A DNA stretch of 64,000 bases from assembly GCF_004331645.1 (NCBI RefSeq), contig NZ_SJSK01000001.1:496001-560000 (forward strand), in the 5' to 3' direction. Below the pieces are notes generated by a model, which had not been told where the DNA came from, searched no databases, and was given only the letters and a program-made list of their open reading frames with translations. Below are positions 48,346-57,096 of the stretch, one piece after another. The stretch comes from Pedobacter frigiditerrae (GTDB lineage Bacteria; Bacteroidota; Bacteroidia; Sphingobacteriales; Sphingobacteriaceae). Position 1 is the stretch's first letter, and the number at the start of each line of letters is the position of its first letter. The position numbers and the translations under genes were made by a program.

Positions 48346-48563
48346 AGGGCCAACAAGCTAGGAGAAAAAATAAAAGCACCTTGAATATCTTAACTCTGAG
48401 CAAGGAGAATTCGTAAATAGGGTTGGAAGAGATAATAATACTTGCCAATTTTGTAAAAAGTAGACAATAGAAGATATACACAATTACATTGCGACACCTT
48501 TTCAATGAACCCTTATATAAAATTAATAAAGTACGATACTAAGCCTTCAAATGATGATGGTTT

Positions 48564-48953
48564 TTAAGCTGGCTCTAACGCCTTACCTTCATTATCAAGT
48601 GCTCTGTTTACTTGGTCTTTATGTTCTAGAGTAAACGAAAGTGCTGTTTTCACAAACTCATTTAATGTCATATTGTGAAAGGCAGCAAAAAGTGATGCCT
48701 CTTTATGTAAGTTTGACGGAACTCGTACATTAAAAGTACCTTTAAAGGTTTTATCTGGATTCTTTCCAACTTCTATACAGGTCTCCAAATAATCTTCGAC
48801 GGCTTCCTCAAAAGCAGATTTAAGTTCCTTTACGGAAGATCCTTCAAAACTAACTAAATCGTTAATCGCAAGAATCTTCCCGTAAAAGATTTCATCAGCA
48901 GCACTGAAATGCACTGATGCATAATAGTTTTTGTGTTGTAAGATGTCATTCAT
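48564..48953 (-). CDS. hicB: HicB family antitoxin
   Basis: A 129-residue protein. Residues ~8-70 are the HicB RNase-H-like fold (YYASVHFSAADEIFYGKILA, SFEGSSVKELKSAFEEAVEDYLE). Residues ~85-120 are a ribbon-helix-helix DNA-binding domain (FKGTFNVRVPSNLHKEASLFA, NMTLNEFVKTALSF). HicB neutralises HicA and represses its own operon. Its start overlaps the end of hicA by 8 bp. The 13-bp inverted repeat at 49338-49368 is its likely operator. Confidence 0.92.
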   Translation of the reverse strand: MNDILQHKNYYASVHFSAADEIFYGKILAINDLVSFEGSSVKELKSAFEEAVEDYLETCIEVGKNPDKTFKGTFNVRVPSNLHKEASLFAAFHNMTLNEFVKTALSFTLEHKDQVNRALDNEGKALEPA

Positions 48954-49209
48954 CCTTTATGTGCTCAATGGCTTTTAAATGTGCAATCACATCACGGATT
49001 GCATATTCTTTAACAATATTTGACGGGTGGGGTTTGTGAAGGGAAATAATGTGCTTCTTTTCATCTGCAAATTTCCTCCTTGAACCGCCGGTCTTTCCGC
49101 CTTTAATTTCTCTATAACCATAGTAAGAAAGTATCCTTACCAGTTCGTCCCAGGTAAAGTCACTTGGAACTGACAGTAATCTGCTGAGTAATTTTTCATT
49201 ACGTGACAT
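48946..49209 (-). CDS. hicA: HicA family toxin
   Basis: An 87-residue double-stranded RNA-binding-like mRNA interferase. It reads SVPSDFTWDELVRILSYYGY, then KGGKTGGSRRKFADEKKHII and SLHKPHPSN. The GSH motif of short HicA proteins is GSR here, while LHKPHP keeps two histidines, as in the longer HicA subgroup, where activity has been kept. It is the first gene of the operon, before hicB, which is usual. It cuts mRNA when HicB is lost. Confidence 0.9.
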   Translation of the reverse strand: MSRNEKLLSRLLSVPSDFTWDELVRILSYYGYREIKGGKTGGSRRKFADEKKHIISLHKPHPSNIVKEYAIRDVIAHLKAIEHIKDE

Positions 49210-49316
49210 ACGCGTCTTGTTTTGTTGTTCGATCTTTTCATAGTAAAACTCCCTTCTTTTAAATACTTTATAACTTCTCTATGGGATAACAGCCGCAGCT
49301 ACTACTGCTTATAGAA

Positions 49317-49368
49317 CAAATGTAAGCTTTAGTTTTGATATTTGCAACTATAAATTAGTTGCAAATAT
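49317..49368 (-). promoter_or_regulatory. hicAB promoter with perfect 13-bp inverted repeat
   Basis: ATATTTGCAACTA (49338-49350) and TAGTTGCAAATAT (49356-49368) are perfect 13-bp arms around TAAAT. On the minus strand the inner arm supplies a -33 TTG (49345-49347), and TACATTTG (49317-49324), 20 nt on, is the -7 element. Repressor on the palindrome would block the -33 region, fitting autorepression by the ribbon-helix-helix of HicB. Confidence 0.75.
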
Positions 49369-49454
49369 TTTAATGACTTCAGGTTGTTTATTTTCTAATT
49401 CTCAGCCATTCTGCGCTATTGAAAATCCAAATAAGACACAAGTTATCTAAAACA

Positions 49455-49489
49455 GAAAAACCAGGGGAAACCTTGCGTTTAACCCCTGG
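49455..49489 (-). terminator. Terminator of the xylan operon
   Basis: CCAGGGG and CCCCTGG pair perfectly (inner AAAC/GTTT may add 4 bp). On the minus strand the stem runs into TTTTTCTG. It is 32 bp beyond the xylanase stop. Confidence 0.8.
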
Positions 49490-49520
49490 CATTCTTACTA
49501 ACCAAATGTATCTTAATTTT

Positions 49521-51200
49521 TTATTTTAGCCCTTCAGCTACGCCAACATAGGCTGGCTTTCTTATCAATCCTTCTGTCCATAGACCAATTGGCTCTCCTG
49601 CTCTCCAGCTTGAACTTGTTGGACTGTCTTGTGGAGCCCATATGGTGATTCCGTATCGCTGTGCTGGCGGAATAAGTTCGAAATATTTCTTTACCACATA
49701 TTTGTACATCTCTGCCTGCGCTGCGTATTGTTCTTTTGTTACAGCTGGTGTTTTGATGTTGCCCGCAAAGCCCATGTCTAATTCAGATATCTTGATCAGT
49801 TTACCTGTTGCTGCCAACAGGGTGAACATTTCATCAATTTTCGCTTTATCTGAAGTAGCTACGATGTGCATTTGTGTTCCAATCCCGTCTATTTTTGCTC
49901 CTTTATCTTCAAGGTATTTTACATATGCGATTAGACCTTTACATTTATCAATGCTGTATTCTAAATTATAATCGTTGATAAAGTGGATATCCGTAGCATT
50001 ACCGTATTGCCTAGCCAATTGGAAGGCTTTTAAGGCATAGTCTTTTCCTAAATAATCTTGCCAAAAGAATTCGTCAGCAGCAATGGTGGTTCTACCAACT
50101 GCTGTTTTAAGTTCGTAAGGCTTAGCATCATCCATGGGTTCATTTACCACATCCCAAGCTTTAACGTAGTCTTTAGAAACAGTCACCATTCCCTTGATCC
50201 ATTTGTCCATGGCCTCGGTTAATATGGTTTTCTTCTGGTCGGCAGTTTTCTCCACAATGGTAGTTCCACCAAGTGGATTGTATTTTTTTAAGGTGATATT
50301 ATCAAAATAGAAATTGGTTGCTGTTTTCCCTAGGTTAAAAGCCACACTTCCGCTTGTGGCCATGTCTGCTGTTACCGTGATCTCTTTTGTATAAGTTGTC
50401 CATGTTGGTGTTGAGGAAATTGTACCGAAGAAATCCCAGTGTTTATAAGCACCAGGGGTTACGTGAGCTTGTGTAGAATAAGATGCGGCCACATCTGAAC
50501 GTACATTTAGTTTGAGCTCGTATTTCTCCCCTAACACCACTCCAGGAAACTTGAGAAACAATTGCGCATCGTAATCATTGGTACGGACTGCGGCATTATT
50601 GATTCTTAATGCCCTGCCTGTTCCATTGAAGCCTTCGCCTGCTGCTGTAAAAGACATTACTGCGTTGGTATTGGATTGATAAACGGCTGCATTGTCTGTT
50701 TCAAAATCAGCACCTATCACTAAATCCCAAGACGGGCCACCCGATGATGGAATGACTACTGGAGCGATGATGCTTTTCAAATAGGTTGCATTTTGGTTGG
50801 CATGCCAAGCGAGTGTGTGCCCGAAAACAGAAATCCCTGCCTTAGAAGCTGTTTCCAACAATGTTTTCACATTGGATAGAGCCAAACTTCCATCTGCCTG
50901 GACAACAGCACCGTGTTTCATTTCATAGCCTAAGGTAATCTCATCGAAATTGCTGTTGATAAGCCTATACATTACCCCCTTACTTACATAGGCTTGCAAT
51001 GAAGTCCCCGCCCCCAATTTGAATTTGGCATTTGTTGTGCGGTTGATGTATGTTTTTAATGGTTGATAGGCATCGATTTGCTCCTGAGCAGTGAAGCTGG
51101 TTGGCTTGTCTACATTAAAGTCAAGCGACTCATATTTATGACAAGAAGCAAGCAAGGTTAGCCCAGCCACGCCCATTGTGATGTTGAATAATCTTTTCAT
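49521..51200 (-). CDS. xyn10C: GH10 endo-1,4-beta-xylanase with inserted carbohydrate-binding module
   Basis: A 559-residue lipoprotein (VAGLTLLASCHKYESL, Cys20). GH10 begins at ~residue 65 (YRLINSNFDEITLGYEMKHG, VFGHTLAWHANQ), then is interrupted by ~160 residues of CBM4/9-type jelly roll (LVIGADFETDNAAVYQ, GRALRINNAAVRT, TGAYKHWDFFGTIS, FNLGKTATNFYFDNITLKKY), and resumes with KAWDVVNEPMDDA (acid/base Glu) and LIKISELDMGF (nucleophile Glu). This insertion is the hallmark of the Bacteroidota Xyn10C/BACINT-type surface xylanase. It is the last gene of the xus operon and cuts xylan at the cell surface. Confidence 0.93.
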   Translation of the reverse strand: MKRLFNITMGVAGLTLLASCHKYESLDFNVDKPTSFTAQEQIDAYQPLKTYINRTTNAKFKLGAGTSLQAYVSKGVMYRLINSNFDEITLGYEMKHGAVVQADGSLALSNVKTLLETASKAGISVFGHTLAWHANQNATYLKSIIAPVVIPSSGGPSWDLVIGADFETDNAAVYQSNTNAVMSFTAAGEGFNGTGRALRINNAAVRTNDYDAQLFLKFPGVVLGEKYELKLNVRSDVAASYSTQAHVTPGAYKHWDFFGTISSTPTWTTYTKEITVTADMATSGSVAFNLGKTATNFYFDNITLKKYNPLGGTTIVEKTADQKKTILTEAMDKWIKGMVTVSKDYVKAWDVVNEPMDDAKPYELKTAVGRTTIAADEFFWQDYLGKDYALKAFQLARQYGNATDIHFINDYNLEYSIDKCKGLIAYVKYLEDKGAKIDGIGTQMHIVATSDKAKIDEMFTLLAATGKLIKISELDMGFAGNIKTPAVTKEQYAAQAEMYKYVVKKYFELIPPAQRYGITIWAPQDSPTSSSWRAGEPIGLWTEGLIRKPAYVGVAEGLK

Positions 51201-51228
51201 TTTTTCTGGATTATTAGATAAAATTTAT

Positions 51229-52200
51229 TTACTTGATTGGTGTAAATGTCTCTGCCTTTACGCCACGGTCACGCATGACAAGTGTGTCTAAAGAATTAAT
51301 AGTCCTATCACTTAGGTCAATCTGATAATTTAGGTAAAGGGCATCACGATCTTGGCTACCCCAACTGTTCTTCTCGCCTCTTTTTACAAATTTCCCTGTT
51401 CCTGTTGCCGTAAAGCTAGCATCGCTAGCAGCTACAGAACAATTTCCGTTAGCATCAAATGTTAACAATAAGGTTTTATTAATACTTGTTCCGCCAGCTA
51501 CCTTAAATACCACAGGAAATTCTGCCTGGGTTAGCGAACGGGTATTTATCTTGTTGACTTCATCTTTCTCTACGTATTGCATGTGTCTAACTATCGATTG
51601 GTTTAAGGCCGTGTTTCCGGCTTTGCCCACCACATTGTCCTTACCTCTACGTAAGTAAAATCCCTGCCACGTATTAATGTACCTAACCGCATAAAGGGTA
51701 TAATTCTTAGTCTGCAAGATTGTTTTATTTTGATCAACGTCTGTCATTTTTAGTGGAATAACATAGGTTGTACCTACAGACAATGGGTCTGCAAAAAAAG
51801 CATCGGTCAATTGAATATCAACACCACCGATTAGACTTCCTTTTGGAATTACGATTTTGTTAGATGCGAGTGTATAATAGTTAGCTGGCATCGGCCTTAC
51901 GGTTCCACTATAAGGAGAGCCATAGGTTAATCCTTGCGTCAGTGAATTATCGACACTAATTCCGATATTGATATTTTCCTTGTTGGAATAAACTCCTCCA
52001 ACAGTGCCCATGATCTGGAGTCTACGCTGGTTATCAAGCGTGGTATCAAAAATGTCCTCACCCATTGTGATGGTTCTAATTGGTGACTGATAAGCGAAAT
52101 AAACAGTTTGCGTATCGTAATCCGGAAACTCCATTTCTTCATTTTTGCAAGAACCTAGTGCCAGTATAAGCACTATTATCATATAATATTTATTTTTCAT
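51229..52200 (-). CDS. xusE: XusE-like DUF1735 lipoprotein
   Basis: The start at 52200 puts the lipobox first (MKNKYYMIIVLILALGSCKN, Cys18); the in-frame upstream ATG overlaps xusD. The ~323-residue protein has a DUF1735 beta-sandwich (FPDYDTQTVYFAYQSPIRTI, NINIGISVDNSLTQG, LASNKIVIPKGSLIGGVDIQLTDAFF) and a second, C-terminal domain (QGFYLRRGKDNV, TLLLTFDANGNCSVAA). In xylan loci this position holds XusE, a surface xylan-binding protein. It lies between xusD and the xylanase. Confidence 0.85.
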   Translation of the reverse strand: MKNKYYMIIVLILALGSCKNEEMEFPDYDTQTVYFAYQSPIRTITMGEDIFDTTLDNQRRLQIMGTVGGVYSNKENINIGISVDNSLTQGLTYGSPYSGTVRPMPANYYTLASNKIVIPKGSLIGGVDIQLTDAFFADPLSVGTTYVIPLKMTDVDQNKTILQTKNYTLYAVRYINTWQGFYLRRGKDNVVGKAGNTALNQSIVRHMQYVEKDEVNKINTRSLTQAEFPVVFKVAGGTSINKTLLLTFDANGNCSVAASDASFTATGTGKFVKRGEKNSWGSQDRDALYLNYQIDLSDRTINSLDTLVMRDRGVKAETFTPIK

Positions 52201-52238
52201 CGTTTCGTTATTTATTAATGAAGTACATGCCAGAGGGC

Positions 52239-53999
52239 TTACCATCCTGTATTCTGTTGTAAAGAATTATACTTTAAAATTTCGCTATAAGGGATAGGAC
52301 CAAATCTCATGTGTTCTTGATAACTCCTCGCTTCTACATTAATTTCTTGATAGGCGCCTTGCGAAATACTCATGCCCTTTACAGGTTCATTTAAAACTGC
52401 ATTCCACCTGCGTAGATCCCAGAATCGAAATCCTTCGAAGGCTAATTCAAGTCTTCTTTCATTTCTGATCAATGTTCTCATGGCATCCTTATCAGCTTTA
52501 ATTGATTCTAGGTAAGCATCGCCATTGGTAGTACCTACACCAGCTCTTGCACGAATGGCCTTGATGATATCATAAGCGGAGTAGGCGTTGCCACCATTGG
52601 CCATTGGACCCCATGCTTCATTTGCCGCCTCTGCATAAATTAGAAATATTTCTGTATAGCGGATATGAGGTCTGTAATGCTTCTGGTTATTTACTGTTGG
52701 GGTACGACTTACATCATGCCTTAACAGTTTTTTCATGTAATAACCTGTCCTAGTTGATACTTCTTTCCTATTTAACGCATCGTCATTTGTAGCCACATCT
52801 AATGTGGTATTGATTACCTTATTTGTAGATCCTGCTGTGTTTCCGTTAAATAAGATATATTTTGTTAAACGTGGGTCTCTGCCAGTATATGGCGCATTAG
52901 GATTATATCCACTTGAAGTGGTGTTGGTAATTGGATATCCATTTGACATGGGGAATGAGTTTACCAAGTTTTGAGTAGGATTTATACGACCTTGACCTGA
53001 TAAGGTTGGTGGATAATTAGCTGCCTCTAAATCACTATTTGAGCCCACATTGGTACGCCAAAGGACTTCTCTAGGGTTTGCACCTGATGCCAATGCATCG
53101 ATTTCGGCTCTATTGTCATACCAAGTAACGCCATTAGGGTCTAAGTTAGCAAGCCATCCATTAAGTGCCAATACCTGGGCAGCATAATTTGCAGCATCAA
53201 TCCAAGTGGTTGAATTGCCTGCGCTGTAGGCTGGACTTGCGCCCATTAATGCTACTTTAGCACGAATAGCTTTTGAAATACGGCCAGTCATGCGTTGATT
53301 AAAGAACTTACCGAAAACCCTATTGTAGGTTTCTACCTTAATGCCTGCATATTTTGCTGGGATTTGAGTAGTGTTACTGATATCGGCATAATCTAATGGC
53401 AGTAATTGCTCTGCTTTATCTAAATCGCTATAGATTTGTTTAATACAAGCATCGAAAGTTGCCCTAGGTTGATTGAAATCAGAAGCTGGGGTTTCTGGTT
53501 GAAGCACCAAAGGGAAACCATATAAAACGTTGCCAACTTTTCCGGCGTGTGCCTGTAGCATGTAAGACATTAGATATGCTCTTAACGCATAGGCTTCTCC
53601 TTTTTGGCGATCGTTAAACATGGTATTTAACATTGGGTCTTTAGAGTCCCATAATACCTTATCGGCCTCTGCCAAGAATAAATTGATATACTGGATACCT
53701 GCTCTGGCATTTGTCCATTGATCAAGTGGGTTAAATGCAGCAGACCATTGGCCTGTAGCAATTTTTCGGTAATTGTTATTGATGTCATTACTTACTGCAT
53801 CATCTGTGGCTACATCATTAAAAGACCAGCCATTTGAGGGAAGTCGTGTGTAACCGTTTAGCAATAACCCGTGGGCAAGTGCTGGTTCTGTGTAGATATT
53901 CTCAAAGTCTCCATTATTTTGGGGAGCTGGGTCGGTAAATTTTTTACAGCCCGAGAGCACAACAACGACAACTATAAATCGTATTAATATTCTGTTCAT
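52239..53999 (-). CDS. xusD: SusD-like lipoprotein, XusD
   Basis: The start at 53999 (MNRILIRFIVVVVVLSGCKK, Cys18) gives a lipoprotein; the longer frame is unlikely. The ~586-residue protein shows SusD features: GEAYALRAYLMSYMLQAHAG, HIRYTEIFLIYAEAANEAWGP, AIRARAGVGTTN, LIRNERRLELAFEGFRFWDLRRW, and ends NTGW. It pairs with the SusC protein just upstream (54021-57062). Second SusD of the tandem xylan set. Confidence 0.92.
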   Translation of the reverse strand: MNRILIRFIVVVVVLSGCKKFTDPAPQNNGDFENIYTEPALAHGLLLNGYTRLPSNGWSFNDVATDDAVSNDINNNYRKIATGQWSAAFNPLDQWTNARAGIQYINLFLAEADKVLWDSKDPMLNTMFNDRQKGEAYALRAYLMSYMLQAHAGKVGNVLYGFPLVLQPETPASDFNQPRATFDACIKQIYSDLDKAEQLLPLDYADISNTTQIPAKYAGIKVETYNRVFGKFFNQRMTGRISKAIRAKVALMGASPAYSAGNSTTWIDAANYAAQVLALNGWLANLDPNGVTWYDNRAEIDALASGANPREVLWRTNVGSNSDLEAANYPPTLSGQGRINPTQNLVNSFPMSNGYPITNTTSSGYNPNAPYTGRDPRLTKYILFNGNTAGSTNKVINTTLDVATNDDALNRKEVSTRTGYYMKKLLRHDVSRTPTVNNQKHYRPHIRYTEIFLIYAEAANEAWGPMANGGNAYSAYDIIKAIRARAGVGTTNGDAYLESIKADKDAMRTLIRNERRLELAFEGFRFWDLRRWNAVLNEPVKGMSISQGAYQEINVEARSYQEHMRFGPIPYSEILKYNSLQQNTGW

Positions 54000-54020
54000 C
54001 TTATCTAATATTATATTCAA

Positions 54021-57000
54021 TTAAAACATTGCCTTTACACCCAGGTTATACAACCTGGTTTGTGGAGCACCACCTAAATTCATCTCTAATATTTCCTTTT
54101 CCTTTGCAACGGTTAAAAGATTAAATCCGGCTACATACACGCCCAATTCTTTTAACACTTTGCTTTTGAAAACTTTATCTGGAATGGTGTAAGAAACTTG
54201 AACCTTAGACAGGTCGAATCTGTCGGTGCTATACTGCCAAAAATCTGAGGCTCTAAAGTTGTTATCGCCGTTTAAGGTAGTTAAACGAGGGAAAGTTGCC
54301 GAATCCTTGGTTTGAGTGGTCCATCTGTTTCTTACTACTGCTGAATATTTATCACTTCCATTTACCCAAAAGTAGTTGTCGTTTTTCATGGCAATTCCGC
54401 CGAAACGACCTGTACCCAAAACAAATAAAGTAAGGTTTTTCCATTTAGCGGTTAGGTTTAAACCTGCAGTAAAAGGAGCGCCAAACCATCCTCCGCGACC
54501 TAAGTATACCTGGTCTTTATCGTCAATGATTTTATCGCCGTTTTGATCGATGTACTTTATATCACCAGGAGCCAATGCCGAACCGAACGCTGGTTTTGGA
54601 CCATTAATTCCGTCGGCAGCTGCCACTTGGCTTGCATCCATATAGAACCCATTGCTCTTTAAGCCCCATATTGCATCTAGTGGTTTACCAGCGCGGTATT
54701 GATAGCTGTTCTCATAAGTTAACAAATCGGCACGTTTGGTTGCCTTGGTGGTGTAATAAGTTCCAGAAGCACCTACTGTCCATTGAACCGAACCTGTCCT
54801 CTGGTTAAAGTTTACGTTAAAATCTAAACCTGTACGCTGATCGCTATTGTAATTGCTATAAGGAACAAATGAAGAACTTGGAAAGCCTGTTGTAAAATAA
54901 TTTGGATAGAGAACGTTAATTTGTCCAATGATGCCTGTGATGTTGTTTCTGAAAACATTAGCACTAAAATCTAATACGTTTTTAAACATTGCACCTTTAA
55001 TACCAATACTGATTTCTTTCCTTTGAGCAAAAGTTAAGTTCATATTAGTACCACGGCGAGAATCTGTAGATTGTGTTCCTACGCCGTCATTCCAGCCGTG
55101 CCAGGTACCACCAGTTGCTGTATAGATACTTTCGTAGGCAAAATACTCATCAAAATCTAGGTCTGTATTTAAAATCCCAGCAGATGCCGTAAGTGTTAAA
55201 TCATCAATGAATGAAACTTTTTTAAGGAAAGATTCTTCCTTAAGCTTCCATCCAATAGTAGCTGCTGGAGAGAAAGCAATTCTGTTTCCTGGAGGCATTT
55301 TTGGCGAACGCACCAGTGCACCGGTTAGCTCAACAAAGTATTTCTTGCTAAAATCATAATTTAACTGAAGCCCTAAATTAGAGTTTGTTGTTGGCTGATA
55401 GATCTCAGATTGCGACTGGCGATAAGCTGCTGCCAATAGTATAGCTGAGATATGATGATTATTGCTAACTGTTGTATTGTAATTTAATTGACCAGATAGG
55501 GAGATAGTTTGTCTGTAATAACTATCTGCTATGTTTTGAACGCCTGTTTTAGTGTCTTCGCCCCAACGAGTTAAACTCCCGATTTGCGTAGAACCAGCAT
55601 AAGTTGTCCAGTTTGGTTGGTAAGTTGCATATCCATTTCTATAGCCTTGGTTGTACCTGTTTAAGTAATCAACTCCCATACTGGTATTAAAGGTAAGTCC
55701 CTTTAACAAGCCATTTAAATCTGCATCTATCCCTGTGGTAAACTGAAATTCACGTTGAACAAACCTATTGTTACCACCTGCATAAATTGCGGCAAATGGG
55801 TTAGTTTGGTCTAATTGTGTACCACCAAGTATATACTTACCATCTATAATGGTCGCATTTTTAATCATTGCCTTACTAACCTCATCACTTGCCTCTATCA
55901 TGCTGATAGGAATTAGTGGCGTAAATAAATAAGGGCGCAAGGTTGCTGCACTGCCCCAATAATTGGTATTTACACCACCTCCGTTAGAAAACACAGCACT
56001 TGCATCTACTCTTGCCTTTAGGGCTTTTGTAAGTTGCATGTCTACATTACCACGGATATTAAAGCGCTCTGTGGTGTTATTCTCCATTGCTTCTCCGAAA
56101 TTTAGTAGAGAGCCATTAGAAATAAATCCTAGGTTAGTGTAATAACGAGCACGATCATTACCACCAGAAATCTCTGCAACGCCATCATAGCGAGCATAGC
56201 TACTTTTTAGGTATTCTGATGAATAATAATCTACACTTGGATAACGATAAGGATTAACTCCAGAATGGTTATAAATTGTTTCTGGCGTATAGGTAGCCGC
56301 CAAGCCATCGTTAACTAAAGCCTCGTTATATAGGCTCATGTATTCTGATGAGCCTAAGTATTGAGGGAATCTTTTTGGAACGTTAAGTCCCATATTTGAG
56401 CGTACATTTATTTTTTGCTTAGTTAGCCCACCTCTTTTTGTAGCTATTAAGATTACACCTTTAGCACCTCTGCTACCATATAAGGCAACTGCTGAAGCAC
56501 TTTTCAAGAATGTAATTTCCTCTATTTCATTTGGTGTGATACTTCCCACGTCACGTGGTACCCCATCAATAAGAACCAAAGAAGAGTTCATGCCCCAAAG
56601 ATTGTTTCCATTAAAACCAGGTGCAAAAGCTTCCATTCCATCTAGGCCATAGGTGGTAAAGTTTTTCTCAAAAAGTTTTGCCAAATTTACGCTTGATACG
56701 CCAGCGGGAAGATCACTTCCCTCCACTTTCTTGAAACCGACATTTACAATGTTTTCCTCATTTTTTAAGGTGACTTGCTTAAGATCTGCTGTTGCAATTA
56801 CTAATGAGTTTTGGTATCCTGTGGCGCTAACCGTAAATGCTGCATTTGCGGCAATTGACAATGAAAATTCGCCAGATTGATTTGATATAGTTAGCACGTC
56901 ACTCCCTTCGACACTTATTGTAGCTCCTTTGATTGGATCTCCATTGCTGGCACGGACTACGGCTTTTATAGGTATTTTAACTGCTTCTTGACCCTTGAGT

Positions 57001-57062
57001 ACGCTGACGAATAGCGTAAAAAAGGCACACAGCATTATTCCATTTCTTAAAAATTTCATCAT
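54021..57062 (-). CDS. xusC: SusC-like TonB-dependent transporter, XusC
   Basis: A 1013-residue protein with a signal peptide (LRNGIMLCAFFTLFVSVLKG), a CarboxypepD_reg-like domain (IPIKAVVRASNGDPIKGATI), a short TonB-box-like stretch (NVGFKKVEGSDLPAG), plug (SSLVLIDGVPRDVGSITPNE, IEEITFLKSASAVALYGSRG, AKGVILIATKRG) and barrel (ends LYNLGVKAMF). It lacks the usual EVVVVGYG box wording, as seen in the second SusC of such loci. Together with XusD it forms the second of two transporters for xylan oligosaccharides. Confidence 0.93.
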   Translation of the reverse strand: MMKFLRNGIMLCAFFTLFVSVLKGQEAVKIPIKAVVRASNGDPIKGATISVEGSDVLTISNQSGEFSLSIAANAAFTVSATGYQNSLVIATADLKQVTLKNEENIVNVGFKKVEGSDLPAGVSSVNLAKLFEKNFTTYGLDGMEAFAPGFNGNNLWGMNSSLVLIDGVPRDVGSITPNEIEEITFLKSASAVALYGSRGAKGVILIATKRGGLTKQKINVRSNMGLNVPKRFPQYLGSSEYMSLYNEALVNDGLAATYTPETIYNHSGVNPYRYPSVDYYSSEYLKSSYARYDGVAEISGGNDRARYYTNLGFISNGSLLNFGEAMENNTTERFNIRGNVDMQLTKALKARVDASAVFSNGGGVNTNYWGSAATLRPYLFTPLIPISMIEASDEVSKAMIKNATIIDGKYILGGTQLDQTNPFAAIYAGGNNRFVQREFQFTTGIDADLNGLLKGLTFNTSMGVDYLNRYNQGYRNGYATYQPNWTTYAGSTQIGSLTRWGEDTKTGVQNIADSYYRQTISLSGQLNYNTTVSNNHHISAILLAAAYRQSQSEIYQPTTNSNLGLQLNYDFSKKYFVELTGALVRSPKMPPGNRIAFSPAATIGWKLKEESFLKKVSFIDDLTLTASAGILNTDLDFDEYFAYESIYTATGGTWHGWNDGVGTQSTDSRRGTNMNLTFAQRKEISIGIKGAMFKNVLDFSANVFRNNITGIIGQINVLYPNYFTTGFPSSSFVPYSNYNSDQRTGLDFNVNFNQRTGSVQWTVGASGTYYTTKATKRADLLTYENSYQYRAGKPLDAIWGLKSNGFYMDASQVAAADGINGPKPAFGSALAPGDIKYIDQNGDKIIDDKDQVYLGRGGWFGAPFTAGLNLTAKWKNLTLFVLGTGRFGGIAMKNDNYFWVNGSDKYSAVVRNRWTTQTKDSATFPRLTTLNGDNNFRASDFWQYSTDRFDLSKVQVSYTIPDKVFKSKVLKELGVYVAGFNLLTVAKEKEILEMNLGGAPQTRLYNLGVKAMF

Positions 57063-57096
57063 TGTTATATTTAATTATTTATGATCATGAACTACC

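Noticed and set aside
48260..48505. 81-codon minus-strand frame
   Set aside because: Only its C-terminal ~25 residues (PPISNYFLEDLQ) resemble protein; the rest looks random. Recorded as a remnant instead.
44822..48563. Insertion sequence origin of the recurring fragments
   Set aside because: No transposase motif (DDE, HUH) and no terminal inverted repeats at the fragment ends; the units differ in length.
42362..49209. Prophage or integrative element at tRNA-Arg
   Set aside because: No integrase, no phage structural genes and no second copy of the tRNA 3' end within the window.
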